Counted from the first letter of the stretch, positions 1-10,148 are shown. The stretch: 64,000 nt of DNA from Rhodobacter sp. (GCA_030065095.1 JASJDP010000020.1:86060-150059); one strand, 5' to 3'. The notes: generated by a model from the sequence alone, not told the origin. Translations and numbers: made by a program.

Positions 1-1252
1 CGTCCTCTTTCACCAGCTCGCTGTCCAGCCGCGAGGCGTTCGAGATATCGCTGACCAGCCGGTCGAGCCGCCGCACATCGTGTTCGATCACTTCGAGCAG
101 CCGGTCACGCTGATCGTCGCGCTTGGCAATCCGCAGGGTGCCGATGGCGGACCGGAGAGACGCCAGCGGATTCTTGATCTCATGCGCCACGTCCGCGGCG
201 AATTGTTCGTTGGCGTCGATCCGCTCGTAAAGTGCGCTGACCATGCCGCGCATCGCCCCCGACAGCCGGCCGATTTCATCGGGCCGGCCGGACAGGTCTG
301 GGATACGCACCCGCGTGGGATTTTTCTTGCGGGAATTGCGGTCTCCGCCGATCTCGGCGGCCGCGGCGAGGTCCGACAGCGGATTGGCGATGGTTGAGGC
401 CAAAACCAGGCTGAGGCCAATCGATACCAGGATCGCGATTACGAACATGCGCAAGACCTGCTCACGTTCGCTGCGCACCAGCGCGTCGATTTCACCCGCG
501 GCGCTGGACAGGCCAACGACACCGACCGCGGTGTCGCCCTGCAGGATCGGCGTCGCCACCGAAAACACCGTCAGACCGTTCGCCAGAACGCCGCTGTTAA
601 CCAGGGTATTGCCGTCCATGGACCCCGCGAACATGCCCCGCAACAGATCCTCGACATTGACACCCGTCGTGCTGCGGTTCTTGGCGGAAAACAGCCCGGC
701 CAGACCGTCCCACATCGAGTTCAAAAGATCGGTCAGAACCGTAGAGTGGCGGTCGTCGTCCATCTCCGGCATGCCGACGGCGGCGGGGCGCGGGCGCCCG
801 AGGGTCGAATCGATCAGGGTGCCGCCAGCGTCGAAGACATAGACCTCGATCCCCGGTGACAGTTTCAGTCCGGTCAGCGTTTCCGAGACGTTCACGCCAT
901 CGCCCACGGCAAGGTTGACCGGCGCACCCTTTGGCAGCTGTGCCTCGAACACGTTGGTGACAAGACGCGCCTCTGCCACAAGCCCCGCCTCGCGCTGCAG
1001 GACCAGATTGTCGCGCACCGGGTTCAGCCACAGCACGCCTGCGACCAGCATCAGCAGACCCAGCAGGTTGAACGTGACGATCTTGCGCGCCAGCGGCGAG
1101 CGGTTGATGGCGATTACGCCGCGCGCACGGCGTTTTGCCCGCGCTTCCGCGTCGGGATCGGTTTGCGGCGTGACCCAGTCTTCGCCCAGGACAAGATCCT
1201 CATCCCGGACGGCCTTGGCACCCTTCATGTCGATTTCTGACGCGAGCGTCAT
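1..1252 (-). CDS. chvG: Sensor histidine kinase ChvG, 3' end outside window
   Basis: Membrane sensor kinase that would phosphorylate the ChvI regulator encoded just upstream. The frame is open from the ATG at 1252 to the window edge (417 codons); the catalytic ATPase domain lies outside. Visible: a cytoplasmic N-tail, a first membrane segment near residues 40-60 (VTFNLLGLLMLVAGVLW), a periplasmic domain, a second membrane segment near 260-285, a HAMP linker, and a HisKA box DVAHEIKNPLASLRSAIGTL with the phospho-acceptor at His357. The start ATG shares one base with the chvI stop (TAATG), so the two are translationally coupled. ChvG/ChvI systems of alphaproteobacteria respond to acid and envelope conditions; that role is from family knowledge. 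Confidence 0.9.
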   Translation of the reverse strand, partial: MTLASEIDMKGAKAVRDEDLVLGEDWVTPQTDPDAEARAKRRARGVIAINRSPLARKIVTFNLLGLLMLVAGVLWLNPVRDNLVLQREAGLVAEARLVTNVFEAQLPKGAPVNLAVGDGVNVSETLTGLKLSPGIEVYVFDAGGTLIDSTLGRPRPAAVGMPEMDDDRHSTVLTDLLNSMWDGLAGLFSAKNRSTTGVNVEDLLRGMFAGSMDGNTLVNSGVLANGLTVFSVATPILQGDTAVGVVGLSSAAGEIDALVRSEREQVLRMFVIAILVSIGLSLVLASTIANPLSDLAAAAEIGGDRNSRKKNPTRVRIPDLSGRPDEIGRLSGAMRGMVSALYERIDANEQFAADVAHEIKNPLASLRSAIGTLRIAKRDDQRDRLLEVIEHDVRRLDRLVSDISNASRLDSELVKED

Positions 1253-1953
1253 TATTCCTCGTTATATCTGTACCCGATGCCGTACAGGGTCTCGATCGCC
1301 GAAAAATCGGAATCGACCGAGCGCATCTTTTTGCGCAGACGCTTGATGTGGCTGTCGATGGTGCGGTCGTCGACATAGACCTGATCGTCATAGGCCACAT
1401 CCATCAACTGGTCGCGCGATTTGACGAATCCGGGACGCTGCGCCAGCGCCTGCAGCAGAAGGAACTCCGTCACCGTCAGCGACACGTCCATACCCTTCCA
1501 CGTCACCGCGTGACGCAGCGGATCCATCGACAATTCACCGCGCACCATGATCTTGCTGGCCTCGGTCTCACCGACCTCGCCGCTGTCGATCGCTTCCTGC
1601 CGGCGCAGAAGCGCGCGAATGCGTTCGACCAGCAGACGCTGCGAGAACGGTTTCTTGACATAGTCGTCGGCGCCCATGCGCAAGCCGAGTACCTCGTCGA
1701 TCTCGTCATCCTTGGACGTCAGGAAGATGACCGGCATCGAGGTTTTCTGGCGCACCCGCTGCAACAGGTCCATGCCGTCCATCCGCGGCATCTTGATGTC
1801 GAACACGGCCATGTCGGGAAGGCGTTTGTTGAACGCATCCAGAGCCGCCTGCCCGTCATTGTAGGTTTCAACCTCAAAACCCTCGGCCTCGAGAGTCATA
1901 GAAACGGACGTCAGGATATTCCTGTCGTCGTCGACCAATGCTATCCTCGACAT
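1252..1953 (-). CDS. chvI: Response regulator ChvI (OmpR family)
   Basis: DNA-binding response regulator of 233 residues. The receiver domain starts [16 protein letters not shown] with acidic residues DDD, a phosphorylation Asp in [12 protein letters not shown], a conserved Thr/Ser in [10 protein letters not shown] and the Lys in YVKKPFS; a winged-helix C-terminal domain follows, ending in [11 protein letters not shown]. The ATG at 1953 was chosen because the receiver begins exactly there; in-frame codons upstream add a non-family extension. It is divergent from pckA and cotranscribed with chvG. The pckA-chvI-chvG neighbourhood is conserved in many alphaproteobacteria, which supports the ChvI name over a generic OmpR name. 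Confidence 0.95.
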   Translation of the reverse strand: MSRIALVDDDRNILTSVSMTLEAEGFEVETYNDGQAALDAFNKRLPDMAVFDIKMPRMDGMDLLQRVRQKTSMPVIFLTSKDDEIDEVLGLRMGADDYVKKPFSQRLLVERIRALLRRQEAIDSGEVGETEASKIMVRGELSMDPLRHAVTWKGMDVSLTVTEFLLLQALAQRPGFVKSRDQLMDVAYDDQVYVDDRTIDSHIKRLRKKMRSVDSDFSAIETLYGIGYRYNEE

Positions 1954-2135
1954 GGGAGGCTTCCTTATACTGCTCTGTTTGTTGCCTGTTTTTCTTTGCC
2001 ACATTGTTCCCATTCCGGCCTTTCGAATCAACAATTAAGTGCGAATCACCCAGGGTCTCGCGATCAATCAGACGCGAAAATTCGTAACCAATGGCTAAAT
2101 TGCCTCACTTTTGGGCTGGTTTACGCGAAGGCAGC

Positions 2136-2171
2136 CGATGGTTGCGCTAACCTCGCGATGGTTGCGCTAAC
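2136..2171. promoter_or_regulatory. Tandem operator-like repeats upstream of pckA
   Basis: A 16-base sequence CGATGGTTGCGCTAAC occurs at 2136-2151 and again at 2156-2171, exactly 20 bases apart, about two helical turns. Each copy contains an imperfect palindrome GGTT-N5-AAC(C). This resembles the GTTAGCGCTAAC-type operators of LacI-family central-carbon regulators (CceR/PckR) reported in alphaproteobacteria. It sits 137 bases before the pckA start in the divergent chvI-pckA spacer. Binding is inferred from pattern only. Confidence 0.5.
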
Positions 2172-2308
2172 TGTGCGGCTGCGTCCTGTTCACACGAAAA
2201 ATCATCATGTTATAGGCCGGATCGTCGGCAGATAAACCGCCGGCGCGGTGCGATGCACCGCCGAATCCGACAAGAGACGCCGAACGATCGGCGAGGGAGC
2301 ACAGGATC

Positions 2309-3907
2309 ATGGAAACCGGACGGGTCAACCCGCAGCACCGGCTTGAAGACCAAGGCATCAGCGGGCTTGGCCATGTTTACTACAATGATCTGGAACCTTC
2401 GCTGGTCGAACGTGCGCTGAAACGCGGCGAGGGATCGCTGGGTAAGGACGGGACGTTTCTGGTCACCACCGGCAAGCACACGGGCCGGTCGCCCAAGGAC
2501 AAGTTCGTAGTCAAGACCGAGGGTCTGGAAAACACCGTCTGGTGGGAAAACAATGCGGCCATGGAGCCCGCATCATTCGACGTGCTGTACGCCGATATGC
2601 TGCAGCACATGAAAGGCGGCGAGTATTTCGTTCAGGACCTTTACGGCGGCGCCGATCCGGCGCACCGGCTGGATGTAAGGGTGGTGACCGAGCTTGCCTG
2701 GCACGGCCTCTTCATCCGCCACCTGCTGCGGCGCCCGAACCGGGCGGAACTGGACGACTACATCCCGCATTTCACGATCATCAACTGCCCGAGCTTCAAG
2801 GCCGACCCCGAACGCCATGGCTGCCGGTCGGACACCGTGATCGCGCTGAACTTCGAAAGAAAGCTGATCCTGATCGGCGGCACGGCCTATGCGGGCGAAA
2901 ACAAAAAGTCGGTGTTCACCCTGCTGAACTACATCCTGCCCGAGAAGGGCATCATGCCGATGCACTGTTCGGCCAATCACGCGCCCGGCAATCCGGTGGA
3001 CACTGCGATCTTCTTTGGCTTGTCGGGCACCGGCAAGACCACGCTGTCGGCCGATCCGTCGCGCGTGTTGATCGGAGATGACGAACACGGCTGGTCCGAA
3101 CGCGGCACCTTCAACTTTGAAGGCGGCTGCTATGCCAAGACGATCCATCTGAGCCGCGAGGCCGAGCCCGAGATCTACGCCACGACCGAGAAATTCGGCA
3201 CAGTGATCGAGAACATGATCTACGACCGGGAGACGCTGGAGCTGGATTTCGACGACGACAGCCTGACGGCGAACATGCGGTGCGCCTATCCGCTGGACTA
3301 TATCTCGAACGCCTCTTCGACGGCCCTGGGCGGCCATCCGAAGAACATCATCATGCTGACCTGCGATGCCTTCGGCGTGCTTCCGCCGATCGCGCGGCTG
3401 TCGCCGGCGCAGGCGGAATATCACTTCCTGTCGGGCTTCACCTCGAAGGTCGCGGGCACCGAACGCGGCGTGACCGAACCGGAACCTACCTTTTCGACCT
3501 GCTTCGGGGCCCCCTTCATGCCGCGCCGGCCCGAGGTTTACGGCAATCTGCTGCGCGAGAAGATCGCCAAACACGGCGCGACCTGCTGGCTGGTGAACAC
3601 CGGCTGGACCGGCGGCGCCTATGGCACCGGATCGCGCATGCCGATCAAGGCCACGCGCGCCCTGTTATCGGCCGCCCTCGATGGCTCGCTGGCCGAGGCC
3701 GAGTTCCGCAAGGATCCGAATTTCGGCTTCGAGGTGCCTGTTGCCGTGCCCGGTGTCGCGTCGATCCTGCTGGAGCCGCGGCGCACCTGGGACGACGCCG
3801 CCGCCTATGATGCGCAGGCCCAGAAACTGGTGGGCATGTTCGCCAGGAACTTCGAACAGTATTTGAGCCATATTGACGAAGACGTGAAGGCCGTGGCCAT
3901 CGGGTAA
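2309..3907 (+). CDS. pckA: Phosphoenolpyruvate carboxykinase (ATP)
   Basis: Converts oxaloacetate plus ATP to phosphoenolpyruvate, CO2 and ADP, the entry step of gluconeogenesis; cytoplasmic. Full length at 532 residues. Diagnostic features are the P-loop [11 protein letters not shown] near residue 235, the acidic metal-binding motif LIGDDEHGW just after it, and [13 protein letters not shown] near 375. The ATG at 2309 follows GAGGGAGCACAGGATC. It is divergent from chvI, and the spacer carries tandem operator-like repeats, suggesting repression when sugars are available. Annotation is secure. Confidence 0.98.
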   Translation: METGRVNPQHRLEDQGISGLGHVYYNDLEPSLVERALKRGEGSLGKDGTFLVTTGKHTGRSPKDKFVVKTEGLENTVWWENNAAMEPASFDVLYADMLQHMKGGEYFVQDLYGGADPAHRLDVRVVTELAWHGLFIRHLLRRPNRAELDDYIPHFTIINCPSFKADPERHGCRSDTVIALNFERKLILIGGTAYAGENKKSVFTLLNYILPEKGIMPMHCSANHAPGNPVDTAIFFGLSGTGKTTLSADPSRVLIGDDEHGWSERGTFNFEGGCYAKTIHLSREAEPEIYATTEKFGTVIENMIYDRETLELDFDDDSLTANMRCAYPLDYISNASSTALGGHPKNIIMLTCDAFGVLPPIARLSPAQAEYHFLSGFTSKVAGTERGVTEPEPTFSTCFGAPFMPRRPEVYGNLLREKIAKHGATCWLVNTGWTGGAYGTGSRMPIKATRALLSAALDGSLAEAEFRKDPNFGFEVPVAVPGVASILLEPRRTWDDAAAYDAQAQKLVGMFARNFEQYLSHIDEDVKAVAIG

Positions 3908-3950
3908 ACCCGACTTTCAGGCCTCACGCGCCGCTGCTAGGGTGCATCCC

Positions 3951-4481
3951 ATGCGGCGGTGCGTTCAATACTTGCGGTTTCTTGCCTTGGCGATCCCGCT
4001 GCCATGGACGAGCCAGGCCGCCGTGACCGCGCCGGGGGCGGTGTCCTACTCTTATGGGTACTTCTGTGCCCTGGAGCCCGTCAGCGAGCTGGAGGCCGAA
4101 GGCACCATTTCCGGCACCGTTTCCCTGATCGATGGCCCGCCGCGGTTCATCCGCGAGGGTCCGCTTGTGCCGGCGCAGATCGGCGTCGGGTTCGGCATCG
4201 TCTTCGACCTTTTGCCGCGCTATGTCGGCCCGGTTCAGGTCGAGGTCACGCATCCGCCGATGGGGCCCGATGGCGTAACGACCGAAATTTGGGTGTCTGA
4301 CATCACCGACGCCGTCGACAATTACGTCGGCTTCTCTTTCGACCTGCCTTACGAGTTACGCGAAGGCGACTGGGGCTTTCGCGGCACTGCGAACGGACGG
4401 CTGGTCTTTGATGTCTCCTTCAACGTGGTCGGCGCGACCCTTCTGCCGGCCGTGGAATGCGGACCGGCGCTAGCGTCCTGA
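3951..4481 (+). CDS. Hypothetical secreted protein
   Basis: A 176-residue protein I do not recognise. It begins MRRCVQYLRFLALAIPLPWTSQA, a typical Sec signal peptide, and the mature part is acidic and beta-rich, with two cysteines (one near residue 33, one in the last ten residues) that could form a disulfide. The ATG at 3951 is preferred to an upstream GTG at 3942 because it opens directly on the basic n-region. It lies 43 bases after pckA on the same strand, so it may be cotranscribed, but nothing links it to gluconeogenesis. Confidence 0.6.
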   Translation: MRRCVQYLRFLALAIPLPWTSQAAVTAPGAVSYSYGYFCALEPVSELEAEGTISGTVSLIDGPPRFIREGPLVPAQIGVGFGIVFDLLPRYVGPVQVEVTHPPMGPDGVTTEIWVSDITDAVDNYVGFSFDLPYELREGDWGFRGTANGRLVFDVSFNVVGATLLPAVECGPALAS

Positions 4482-4545
4482 GAGCCATGGACGCGGGTCC
4501 GGTTTTCGTTCAACCTTGCCCGCGGAAACCGCGCGAGGCCCAGCC

Positions 4546-5244
4546 ATGATCGAAGAACCGCCCCTGCTGACCGTCAAACGCCCCGCGCGCCGCCCCGCGC
4601 CCGCGCAGATCGCGGCGTTCCAGGCGGTACCCACCAGTTTTGTCGTGGATGCCATGTACGGCGCCGGGGCGATGTCGCCGGTGATCCGCCCGCTGGGAGA
4701 GGGCCGGGACCTGATCTGTGCCGCCGCGGGGCCGGCGCTGACGGTGGATTGCGGCCCGGGCGACATCCTTGCGCTCTTGGCGGCGTTGGAGTCGATCCAA
4801 GAGGGCGACATGGTCGTTTCGGCCTTTCATGGGCACCAGGGTTGCGCCGCCGCGGGCGACCGGGTGACGGCGATGATGAAGAACTGCGGCGCGGCCGGAT
4901 TCGTCACCGACGGACCGATGCGTGACTATGCCGGGATCGTCGAGGCCGGATTGCCGTGCTGGTGCACCGGGCTCAATCCAGGCTCGCCCTTCGGAAACGG
5001 TCCCGGGCGCGTCGGCTTTCCAATCCAGATCGGCGGTCAACAGATCGAGACCGGCGACATGATCGTCGCCGACCGCGACGGTGTCGTCGTGGTGCCGTTT
5101 GCCGAGATCGACGCGGTGATCGGGATGCTGGCCAAGGTGGCCGAGTTGGAGGGTGCTCTGGATGCGCAGTTGAGGGCCGGCCTCAACATCCCGCAAGAGA
5201 TCCGCGACCTGATGGCGAGCGACAAGGTGAAATACGTCGATTAA
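4546..5244 (+). CDS. RraA-family protein (HMG aldolase-like)
   Basis: A 232-residue member of the RraA / 4-hydroxy-4-methyl-2-oxoglutarate aldolase fold, formerly labelled dimethylmenaquinone methyltransferase. The family motif is clear: GFVTDGPMRDYAGI near residue 120, followed by GETGD-like turns in the C-terminal beta domain (ETGDMIVADRDGVVVVP). Arg in the DGxxRD motif and the acidic residues bind divalent metal and the oxoacid in aldolase members. I chose the ATG at 4546; a TTG at 4516 would add ten residues. The family splits into aldolases and RNase E regulators, and the sequence alone does not decide between them. Transcribed alone, ahead of a repeat element. Confidence 0.75.
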   Translation: MIEEPPLLTVKRPARRPAPAQIAAFQAVPTSFVVDAMYGAGAMSPVIRPLGEGRDLICAAAGPALTVDCGPGDILALLAALESIQEGDMVVSAFHGHQGCAAAGDRVTAMMKNCGAAGFVTDGPMRDYAGIVEAGLPCWCTGLNPGSPFGNGPGRVGFPIQIGGQQIETGDMIVADRDGVVVVPFAEIDAVIGMLAKVAELEGALDAQLRAGLNIPQEIRDLMASDKVKYVD

Positions 5245-5319
5245 ACGAAGACGAGCTTTGCCGGACCCGCGTTCCGTCGATTCTTGGTCTTGAGCTGACA
5301 TTGACAGGAATCTGATAAG

Positions 5320-5486
5320 CCGCGCCATCGCCGACCCGCGGGGAGGCGAAAGAAACCTTTGAACGACTCGATTTATCCCGGCAAAGTCCGAACGACCTCG
5401 ATGCGATACGCGCCGCCAGCAAATCGCCTCCCCTTCGGGGCGGGTCGGCGATGGCGCGGCGGGGCTGCGCCCCTTGATTCCGCGCC
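5320..5486. repeat. MITE-like inverted-repeat element, copy 1
   Basis: Inverted terminal arms at 5320-5349 and 5424-5459 enclose about 75 bases. The left arm CCGCGCCATCGCCGACCCGC continues as GGGGAGGCGA; the right arm is its complement except for a six-base insertion that makes a small CCCC-TTC-GGGG hairpin. The 140-bp unit is repeated with the same length at 41903-42042, with strongly conserved interior (ATTTATCCCGGCAAAGTCCG), and homology runs on to GATTCCGCGCC at 5486. No coding capacity beyond a spurious shared peptide. Non-autonomous transposon or a structured intergenic repeat are both possible. Confidence 0.7.
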
Positions 5487-5931
5487 TGAATGCAGATTGC
5501 GAACGTCCGCTCCATGCCACAATCCGCCTCCCGATCTTCCGAACCTGGCAAACAGCCTGTGCCCTGCCGGATCCTTGGAGCCAACGCCGGAAGGTCAAAT
5601 GCTGCGAGTGCGAGGTCCGGTATTGGCCCAGTTCCTTGCCGGAACTCGCGATCATCGGCGTCGCACGGGCCGCGCCTGCCCCTCTCTTGGCCTCCGCAAT
5701 GCACGGTGGCTCAGTTCAAAGGCCCAATTATTCCGATCCCGATATCCCTTAACTCGCGGTTGCTATCGCCTGATAAACTATCCGCGCCTGCCCCCCCGCA
5801 GCGCCGTCACAAAGGCAAGAAGGATTCTGGCGCGACATTTTTTAACATCAGGCTTCAAGTTTACGAATTATTATTGCGCTGCAGGTGCGAAATGACTATG
5901 CCCGTCCGAAGTGGATTGAAGGAGGCCCCAG
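5487..5931. other. Intergenic region ahead of mcd
   Basis: No gene is supported in this stretch. The left part continues from the repeat and is GC-rich with no motif I recognise. The last 120 bases turn AT-rich and hold a plausible promoter, TTAACA at 5842-5847 and AATTAT at 5866-5871 with 18 bases between, then a strong ribosome binding site AAGGAGG at 5918-5924 before the mcd ATG. Confidence 0.4.
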
Positions 5932-7614
5932 ATGGCGCATGATGGCCGGGAGATGACGATCGAAACCGCTCTACTGCCGGACCTTCTGGCCTTGACCAAG
6001 GCCGCAATCCCGCCCGCCGAGGCGCTTCTGGAAACCGCTAGGGACCGGGTTCGGGCCATGGTCACGCAGAACGGCAAGGTGTCGGGCGCGCTGCTTGAAG
6101 CGAACCAGACCGCGGCGCACGGGCTTGCCTGGCTGGCAACCTACGTCGAGAGCTTGCGCGAGATGCAGGGCTGGGCCGAGCGGCTGGACACGGATGGCAG
6201 GTTCGGCGAGCTTGAACGACTGATCCACCAGATCGCCTTCGGGGAATATCTCTGGCAGATCTACGGCGGCATTCCGATGAGCCAGGGCGAAATCGTCCGC
6301 CCGCAGGATATCGGCCTGTCCCAGGAGGATCAGCGGGCGTTGATGCAGCCCGCGGTGATGACGCTGACCCAGGCCGGCAACAGCCAGGCGGCGCGGATGC
6401 GGCTGGTCGCGTTGATGCAGGACGGCGCGGGCCACGCGACCGTCGGGTCCACCGGGCTTGACGACGAACTGGAAATGATCCGCGAACAATTCCGCAGGTT
6501 CGCCGATGAAAAGGTCGCGCCGCATGCCCATCACTGGCATCTGAACGACGAACTGATCCCGATGGAGGTCATCGAAGAACTGTCAGAGATGGGCGTCTTC
6601 GGGCTGACCATTCCCGAGGAATTTGGCGGGTTCGGACTGTCGAAGGCCTCGATGGTGGTGGTGAGCGAAGAGCTGTCGCGCGGCTATATCGGGGTGGGCT
6701 CGCTCGGGACACGGTCCGAGATCGCGGCCGAGCTGATCCTGTGCGGCGGGACGGCAGAGCAGAAGGCGAAATGGCTGCCTGCACTGGCGAGCGGCGAGAC
6801 TCTGCCGACGGCAGTGTTTACCGAGCCGAATACCGGATCCGATCTGGGTGCGCTGCGAACCAGGGCCGTGAAGGACGGCGATGACTGGGTGATCACCGGC
6901 AACAAGACCTGGATTACCCACGCGGCGCGGACCCATGTGATGACGGTTCTGGCGCGATCGGTGCCGGAGACCTCGGATTATCGCGGCTTGTCCATGTTTC
7001 TTGCCGAAAAGACGCCGGGGACGGACGCACAGCCCTTCTCGGACCCGGGGCTTTCGGGCGGCGAGATCGAGGTGCTGGGGTATCGCGGCATGAAGGAATA
7101 TACCGTCAATTTCGACGATTTCCGGATAAAGGGCGACAACCTGCTGGGCGGGGTTGAAGGCCAGGGCTTCAAGCAGTTGATGCAGACCTTTGAGTCCGCC
7201 CGCATCCAGACCGCGGCCCGGGCCGTCGGCGTTGCACAGTCGGCAATGGAGGCGGGCCTGCAATACGCGCTGGATCGTAGGCAGTTCGGCAAGCCGTTGA
7301 TAGAATTCCCGCGGGTGGCGGGCAAGCTGGCGATGATGGCCGTGGAAATCATGGTAGCCCGCCAGTTGACCTATTTCTCGGCGCGGGAAAAGGACGCGGA
7401 CCGGCGCTGCGACCTCGAGGCGGGGATGGCAAAGCTTCTGGCGGCCCGCGTGGCCTGGGCCTGTGCGGATAACGCCCTGCAGATCCATGGCGGCAACGGG
7501 TTCGCTCTGGAGTATCCGGTCAGCCGGATCCTGTGCGACGCGCGGATCTTGAACATTTTCGAGGGCGCCGCCGAGATTCAGGCGCAGGTGATCGCACGGC
7601 GGCTTTTGGGGTGA
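5932..7614 (+). CDS. mcd: (2S)-methylsuccinyl-CoA dehydrogenase
   Basis: FAD-dependent acyl-CoA dehydrogenase that oxidises (2S)-methylsuccinyl-CoA to mesaconyl-CoA in the ethylmalonyl-CoA pathway for acetyl-CoA assimilation. At 560 residues it is longer than ordinary acyl-CoA dehydrogenases; the extra 170 residues at the N terminus, including GLAWLATYVESLREMQGWAE, are the Mcd hallmark. The dehydrogenase core shows FGLTIPEEFGGFGLSKASM, the flavin-binding ITGNKTWITHAAR and the C-terminal IHGGNGFALEYP and NIFEGAAEIQ. AAGGAGG seven bases upstream fixes the ATG at 5932. Monocistronic, facing folC. Presence implies the organism uses the ethylmalonyl-CoA route; the other pathway genes are not here. 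Confidence 0.88.
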   Translation: MAHDGREMTIETALLPDLLALTKAAIPPAEALLETARDRVRAMVTQNGKVSGALLEANQTAAHGLAWLATYVESLREMQGWAERLDTDGRFGELERLIHQIAFGEYLWQIYGGIPMSQGEIVRPQDIGLSQEDQRALMQPAVMTLTQAGNSQAARMRLVALMQDGAGHATVGSTGLDDELEMIREQFRRFADEKVAPHAHHWHLNDELIPMEVIEELSEMGVFGLTIPEEFGGFGLSKASMVVVSEELSRGYIGVGSLGTRSEIAAELILCGGTAEQKAKWLPALASGETLPTAVFTEPNTGSDLGALRTRAVKDGDDWVITGNKTWITHAARTHVMTVLARSVPETSDYRGLSMFLAEKTPGTDAQPFSDPGLSGGEIEVLGYRGMKEYTVNFDDFRIKGDNLLGGVEGQGFKQLMQTFESARIQTAARAVGVAQSAMEAGLQYALDRRQFGKPLIEFPRVAGKLAMMAVEIMVARQLTYFSAREKDADRRCDLEAGMAKLLAARVAWACADNALQIHGGNGFALEYPVSRILCDARILNIFEGAAEIQAQVIARRLLG

Positions 7615-7878
7615 AGCGCGAGCCGTTTCCATGCGGACACCCATCAAGCTGAGCGCCCGTTGCCCGAACCACAGGTGGAAACGGCCATCCTTGCGGCGTG
7701 CCGCGGGCCGTTATCCCGGCTTCGGAAAAGACATCCCGCAGACGTCTTTCGATTAGGTCGATGGCAAACGGAGCAATGTCCATGCCGGTCGACTTTCACC
7801 CCATGAGTCCGCGCGGATCGCTTCAAGGTCAGTGGCCTGCCATCGCCGACATGTCGTCAAAGCAAGGCTCATCATACG

Positions 7879-9189
7879 CTAGCCGTTCTCGCGCAGGACC
7901 AGTCCGGCGAGGTAGAGCGATCCGCAGATCAGAATGCGGGCCGTCGGATCGGCGGCGGTGATCCGGCGGATCGCGTCCCGCGGCGAGGGCGACTGGGCGG
8001 ACTGAAGGCCCACCGACAGGGCGGCGTCGGCGACCTCGGCGGGGCCGAGGGCGGCCTCTGTGCCGGGAATGTCAACGGCGTGCAGGGTTTCGGCAAGCCC
8101 GGCCAGCGGACGCAGGTAGCCGGTGATGTCCTTGGTGTTGAGCATCCCGCAAATCAGGTGCAGCGGGCGGTGCGGCAAGCCACCGAGGACCTCGACCAGC
8201 GCCGCGCCGGCTGCGGGATTGTGGCCGCCGTCAAGCCAAAGCTCTGCCGCACCGGCCGCGTCGACCAGCGGGCCGGTGCGCAGGCGCTGCATGCGCGCGG
8301 GCCAGTGGACCTGGGTGAGGGCCGGTTCATAGGCGGTATCGGGCGCGCCGATGGCACGCAGGGCGGCAAGGACGATCCCCGCATTCGAAACCTGGTGCGC
8401 ACCGATAAGCGCGGGCATGGGCAGATCCAGCAGGCCGGTTTCGTCCTGAAACACCAGACGCCCGCGTTCTTCCCACACATGCCAGTGCTGGCCATGGACC
8501 AGAAGGGGTGCGCCGACCCGGGCAGCTTGGGCCTCGATGACCGCCAGCGCGGTGTCCTCTTGGGGGCCGACGACACAGGGCACGCCGCGTTTCAGGATGC
8601 CTGCCTTTTCGCCCGCGATCTCGGGGAGTGTCTCGCCCAGATATTGCTGGTGGTCGTAGGACACCGGCGTGATCACCGTCAGTGCGGGGCGGTCGACGAC
8701 ATTGGTGGCGTCGAGCCGGCCGCCGAGACCGACCTCGAGCAGCAGGTGATCGGCCGGGATCCGGGCGAAGGCGAGCAGCGCGGCGCAGGTGGTGATTTCG
8801 AAGAACGTGATCTCGGCCCCACCGTTGGCGGTTTCGCATTCATCCAGAAGCCGGGCGAAATCGGGTTCCGAAATCAGCCCTCCGGCCAGGCGGATGCGTT
8901 CGTGGAAGCGGACGAGATGCGGTGAGGTGTAGGCATGGACAAGGTGCCCTGCGCCTTCGAGCCCGGCGCGCAGCATCGCCTGGACCGAACCCTTGGCGTT
9001 GGTCCCCGCGATATGAATGACGGGCGGCAGCTTGTCCTGCGGATCGCCCAGTGTCCGAAGCAGGCGCCAGACACGGTCGAGCGTGAGGTCGATGATCTTG
9101 GGGTGCAGCGACATCATCCGGTTAAGGATGATGTCCGAGCCGTCCGTGCCGGTTCGCTCCAGCACGATGTCCGAGCTTTCCGTCGTCAC
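7879..9189 (-). CDS. folC: Bifunctional folylpolyglutamate/dihydrofolate synthase
   Basis: Adds glutamate to dihydropteroate and to tetrahydrofolates using ATP; cytoplasmic folate metabolism. 436 residues with the Mur-ligase P-loop [14 protein letters not shown] near residue 60, [15 protein letters not shown] near 130, and [14 protein letters not shown] near 150. The start is a GTG at 9189 that overlaps the accD stop by four bases (GTGA); an ATG at 9117 would remove DIILNR, which is usually conserved, so the GTG is preferred. accD-folC pairing is common across proteobacteria. Confidence 0.95.
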   Translation of the reverse strand: MTTESSDIVLERTGTDGSDIILNRMMSLHPKIIDLTLDRVWRLLRTLGDPQDKLPPVIHIAGTNAKGSVQAMLRAGLEGAGHLVHAYTSPHLVRFHERIRLAGGLISEPDFARLLDECETANGGAEITFFEITTCAALLAFARIPADHLLLEVGLGGRLDATNVVDRPALTVITPVSYDHQQYLGETLPEIAGEKAGILKRGVPCVVGPQEDTALAVIEAQAARVGAPLLVHGQHWHVWEERGRLVFQDETGLLDLPMPALIGAHQVSNAGIVLAALRAIGAPDTAYEPALTQVHWPARMQRLRTGPLVDAAGAAELWLDGGHNPAAGAALVEVLGGLPHRPLHLICGMLNTKDITGYLRPLAGLAETLHAVDIPGTEAALGPAEVADAALSVGLQSAQSPSPRDAIRRITAADPTARILICGSLYLAGLVLRENG

Positions 9190-10148
9190 GCCTTGGCTGC
9201 CTCGACAGGGGAGTCGGCGACGGGTTCAAGCGCGGGCGCTGGATCTGCCGGGGGGTCTTCCCCCGGTTCGGGCGGCGGCAGATCGCCCCGGACGGCCGGG
9301 CTCTGGCCCGTCAGCATCCGCACGATAGTGATCAGTTCATCGCGCAGGTCCTTGCGGTGAGTAACCCGGTCGAGCATTCCGTGGTCGAGCAGGTATTCGG
9401 CACGCTGGAATCCCTCGGGCAGCTTTTCGCGGATGGTCTGTTCGATGACACGGGGACCGGCAAAGCAGATCAGCGCGTTCGGTTCGGCGATCTGAATATC
9501 GCCCAGCATGGCATAGGATGCCGTTACGCCGCCGGTAGTGGGGTGGGTCAGGACGACGATGTAGGGCAATCCTGCTTCCTTCAGCATCTGCACGGCGACC
9601 GTGGTGCGCGGCATCTGCATCAGGCTGAGAATGCCCTCTTGCATGCGGGCGCCGCCCGCCGCGGAAAACAGGATCAGCGGCAGGTTCTGCTCGACCGCAC
9701 GTTCGGCGGCGGCGATGATCGCGTTGCCGACGAACATGCCCATCGAACCGCCCATGAAGCTGAAATCCTGCGCCGCCGCAACGACCGGAGTGCGGCCGAT
9801 CTCGCCCTGGGCGACCAGCATCGCCTCGGGTTCGCCGGTTGCCTTCTGGGCGGCGCGCATGCGGTCGGGGTATTTCTTTTGATCGCGGAACTGCAGCGGG
9901 TCGGCGACCGGCTCGGGCACCTCGATCCGGGCATAGACGCCGCCGTCGAACAGCGCGTTGAACCGCTCACGGGGCGTCAGGGCCATATGGTGGTCGCAGT
10001 TTGTGCAGACGTTGAGATTTTCGCTGAGCTCGCGGTGAAACAGCATGGTGCCGCATTCGGGACATTTCGACCACAGGTTCTCTGGCGTCTCGCGGCGCGA
10101 GAACAGCGAGTTGATCTTGGGCCGGACGTAGTTGGAGATCCAGTTCAT
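9186..10148 (-). CDS. accD: Acetyl-CoA carboxylase carboxyltransferase subunit beta
   Basis: Beta subunit of the carboxyltransferase that makes malonyl-CoA for fatty-acid synthesis, acting with AccA. 320 residues, starting [17 protein letters not shown] zinc ribbon is visible as CPECG and CTNCDHH in the first 60 residues, followed by the crotonase-like domain with [18 protein letters not shown] and [17 protein letters not shown]. The last 40 residues are a Pro/Glu/Ala-rich tail typical of this order. The ATG at 10148 starts the family N terminus; the open frame continues upstream but matches nothing. Coupled to folC. Confidence 0.97.
   Translation of the reverse strand: MNWISNYVRPKINSLFSRRETPENLWSKCPECGTMLFHRELSENLNVCTNCDHHMALTPRERFNALFDGGVYARIEVPEPVADPLQFRDQKKYPDRMRAAQKATGEPEAMLVAQGEIGRTPVVAAAQDFSFMGGSMGMFVGNAIIAAAERAVEQNLPLILFSAAGGARMQEGILSLMQMPRTTVAVQMLKEAGLPYIVVLTHPTTGGVTASYAMLGDIQIAEPNALICFAGPRVIEQTIREKLPEGFQRAEYLLDHGMLDRVTHRKDLRDELITIVRMLTGQSPAVRGDLPPPEPGEDPPADPAPALEPVADSPVEAAKA

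Noticed and set aside
2573..3574. 333-codon open frame opposite pckA
   Set aside because: Shadow of the pckA reading frame with no recognisable domain.
5183..5704. Open frame sharing a peptide with one at 41610-42080
   Set aside because: The similarity comes entirely from the repeated 140-bp DNA element; neither frame has a ribosome binding site or family similarity.
7615..7878. Minus-strand frame beginning MDIAPFAIDLIERRL ahead of mcd's 3' end
   Set aside because: The first 20 residues look protein-like but the rest runs into mcd antisense; without a homologue I cannot call it a gene or remnant.
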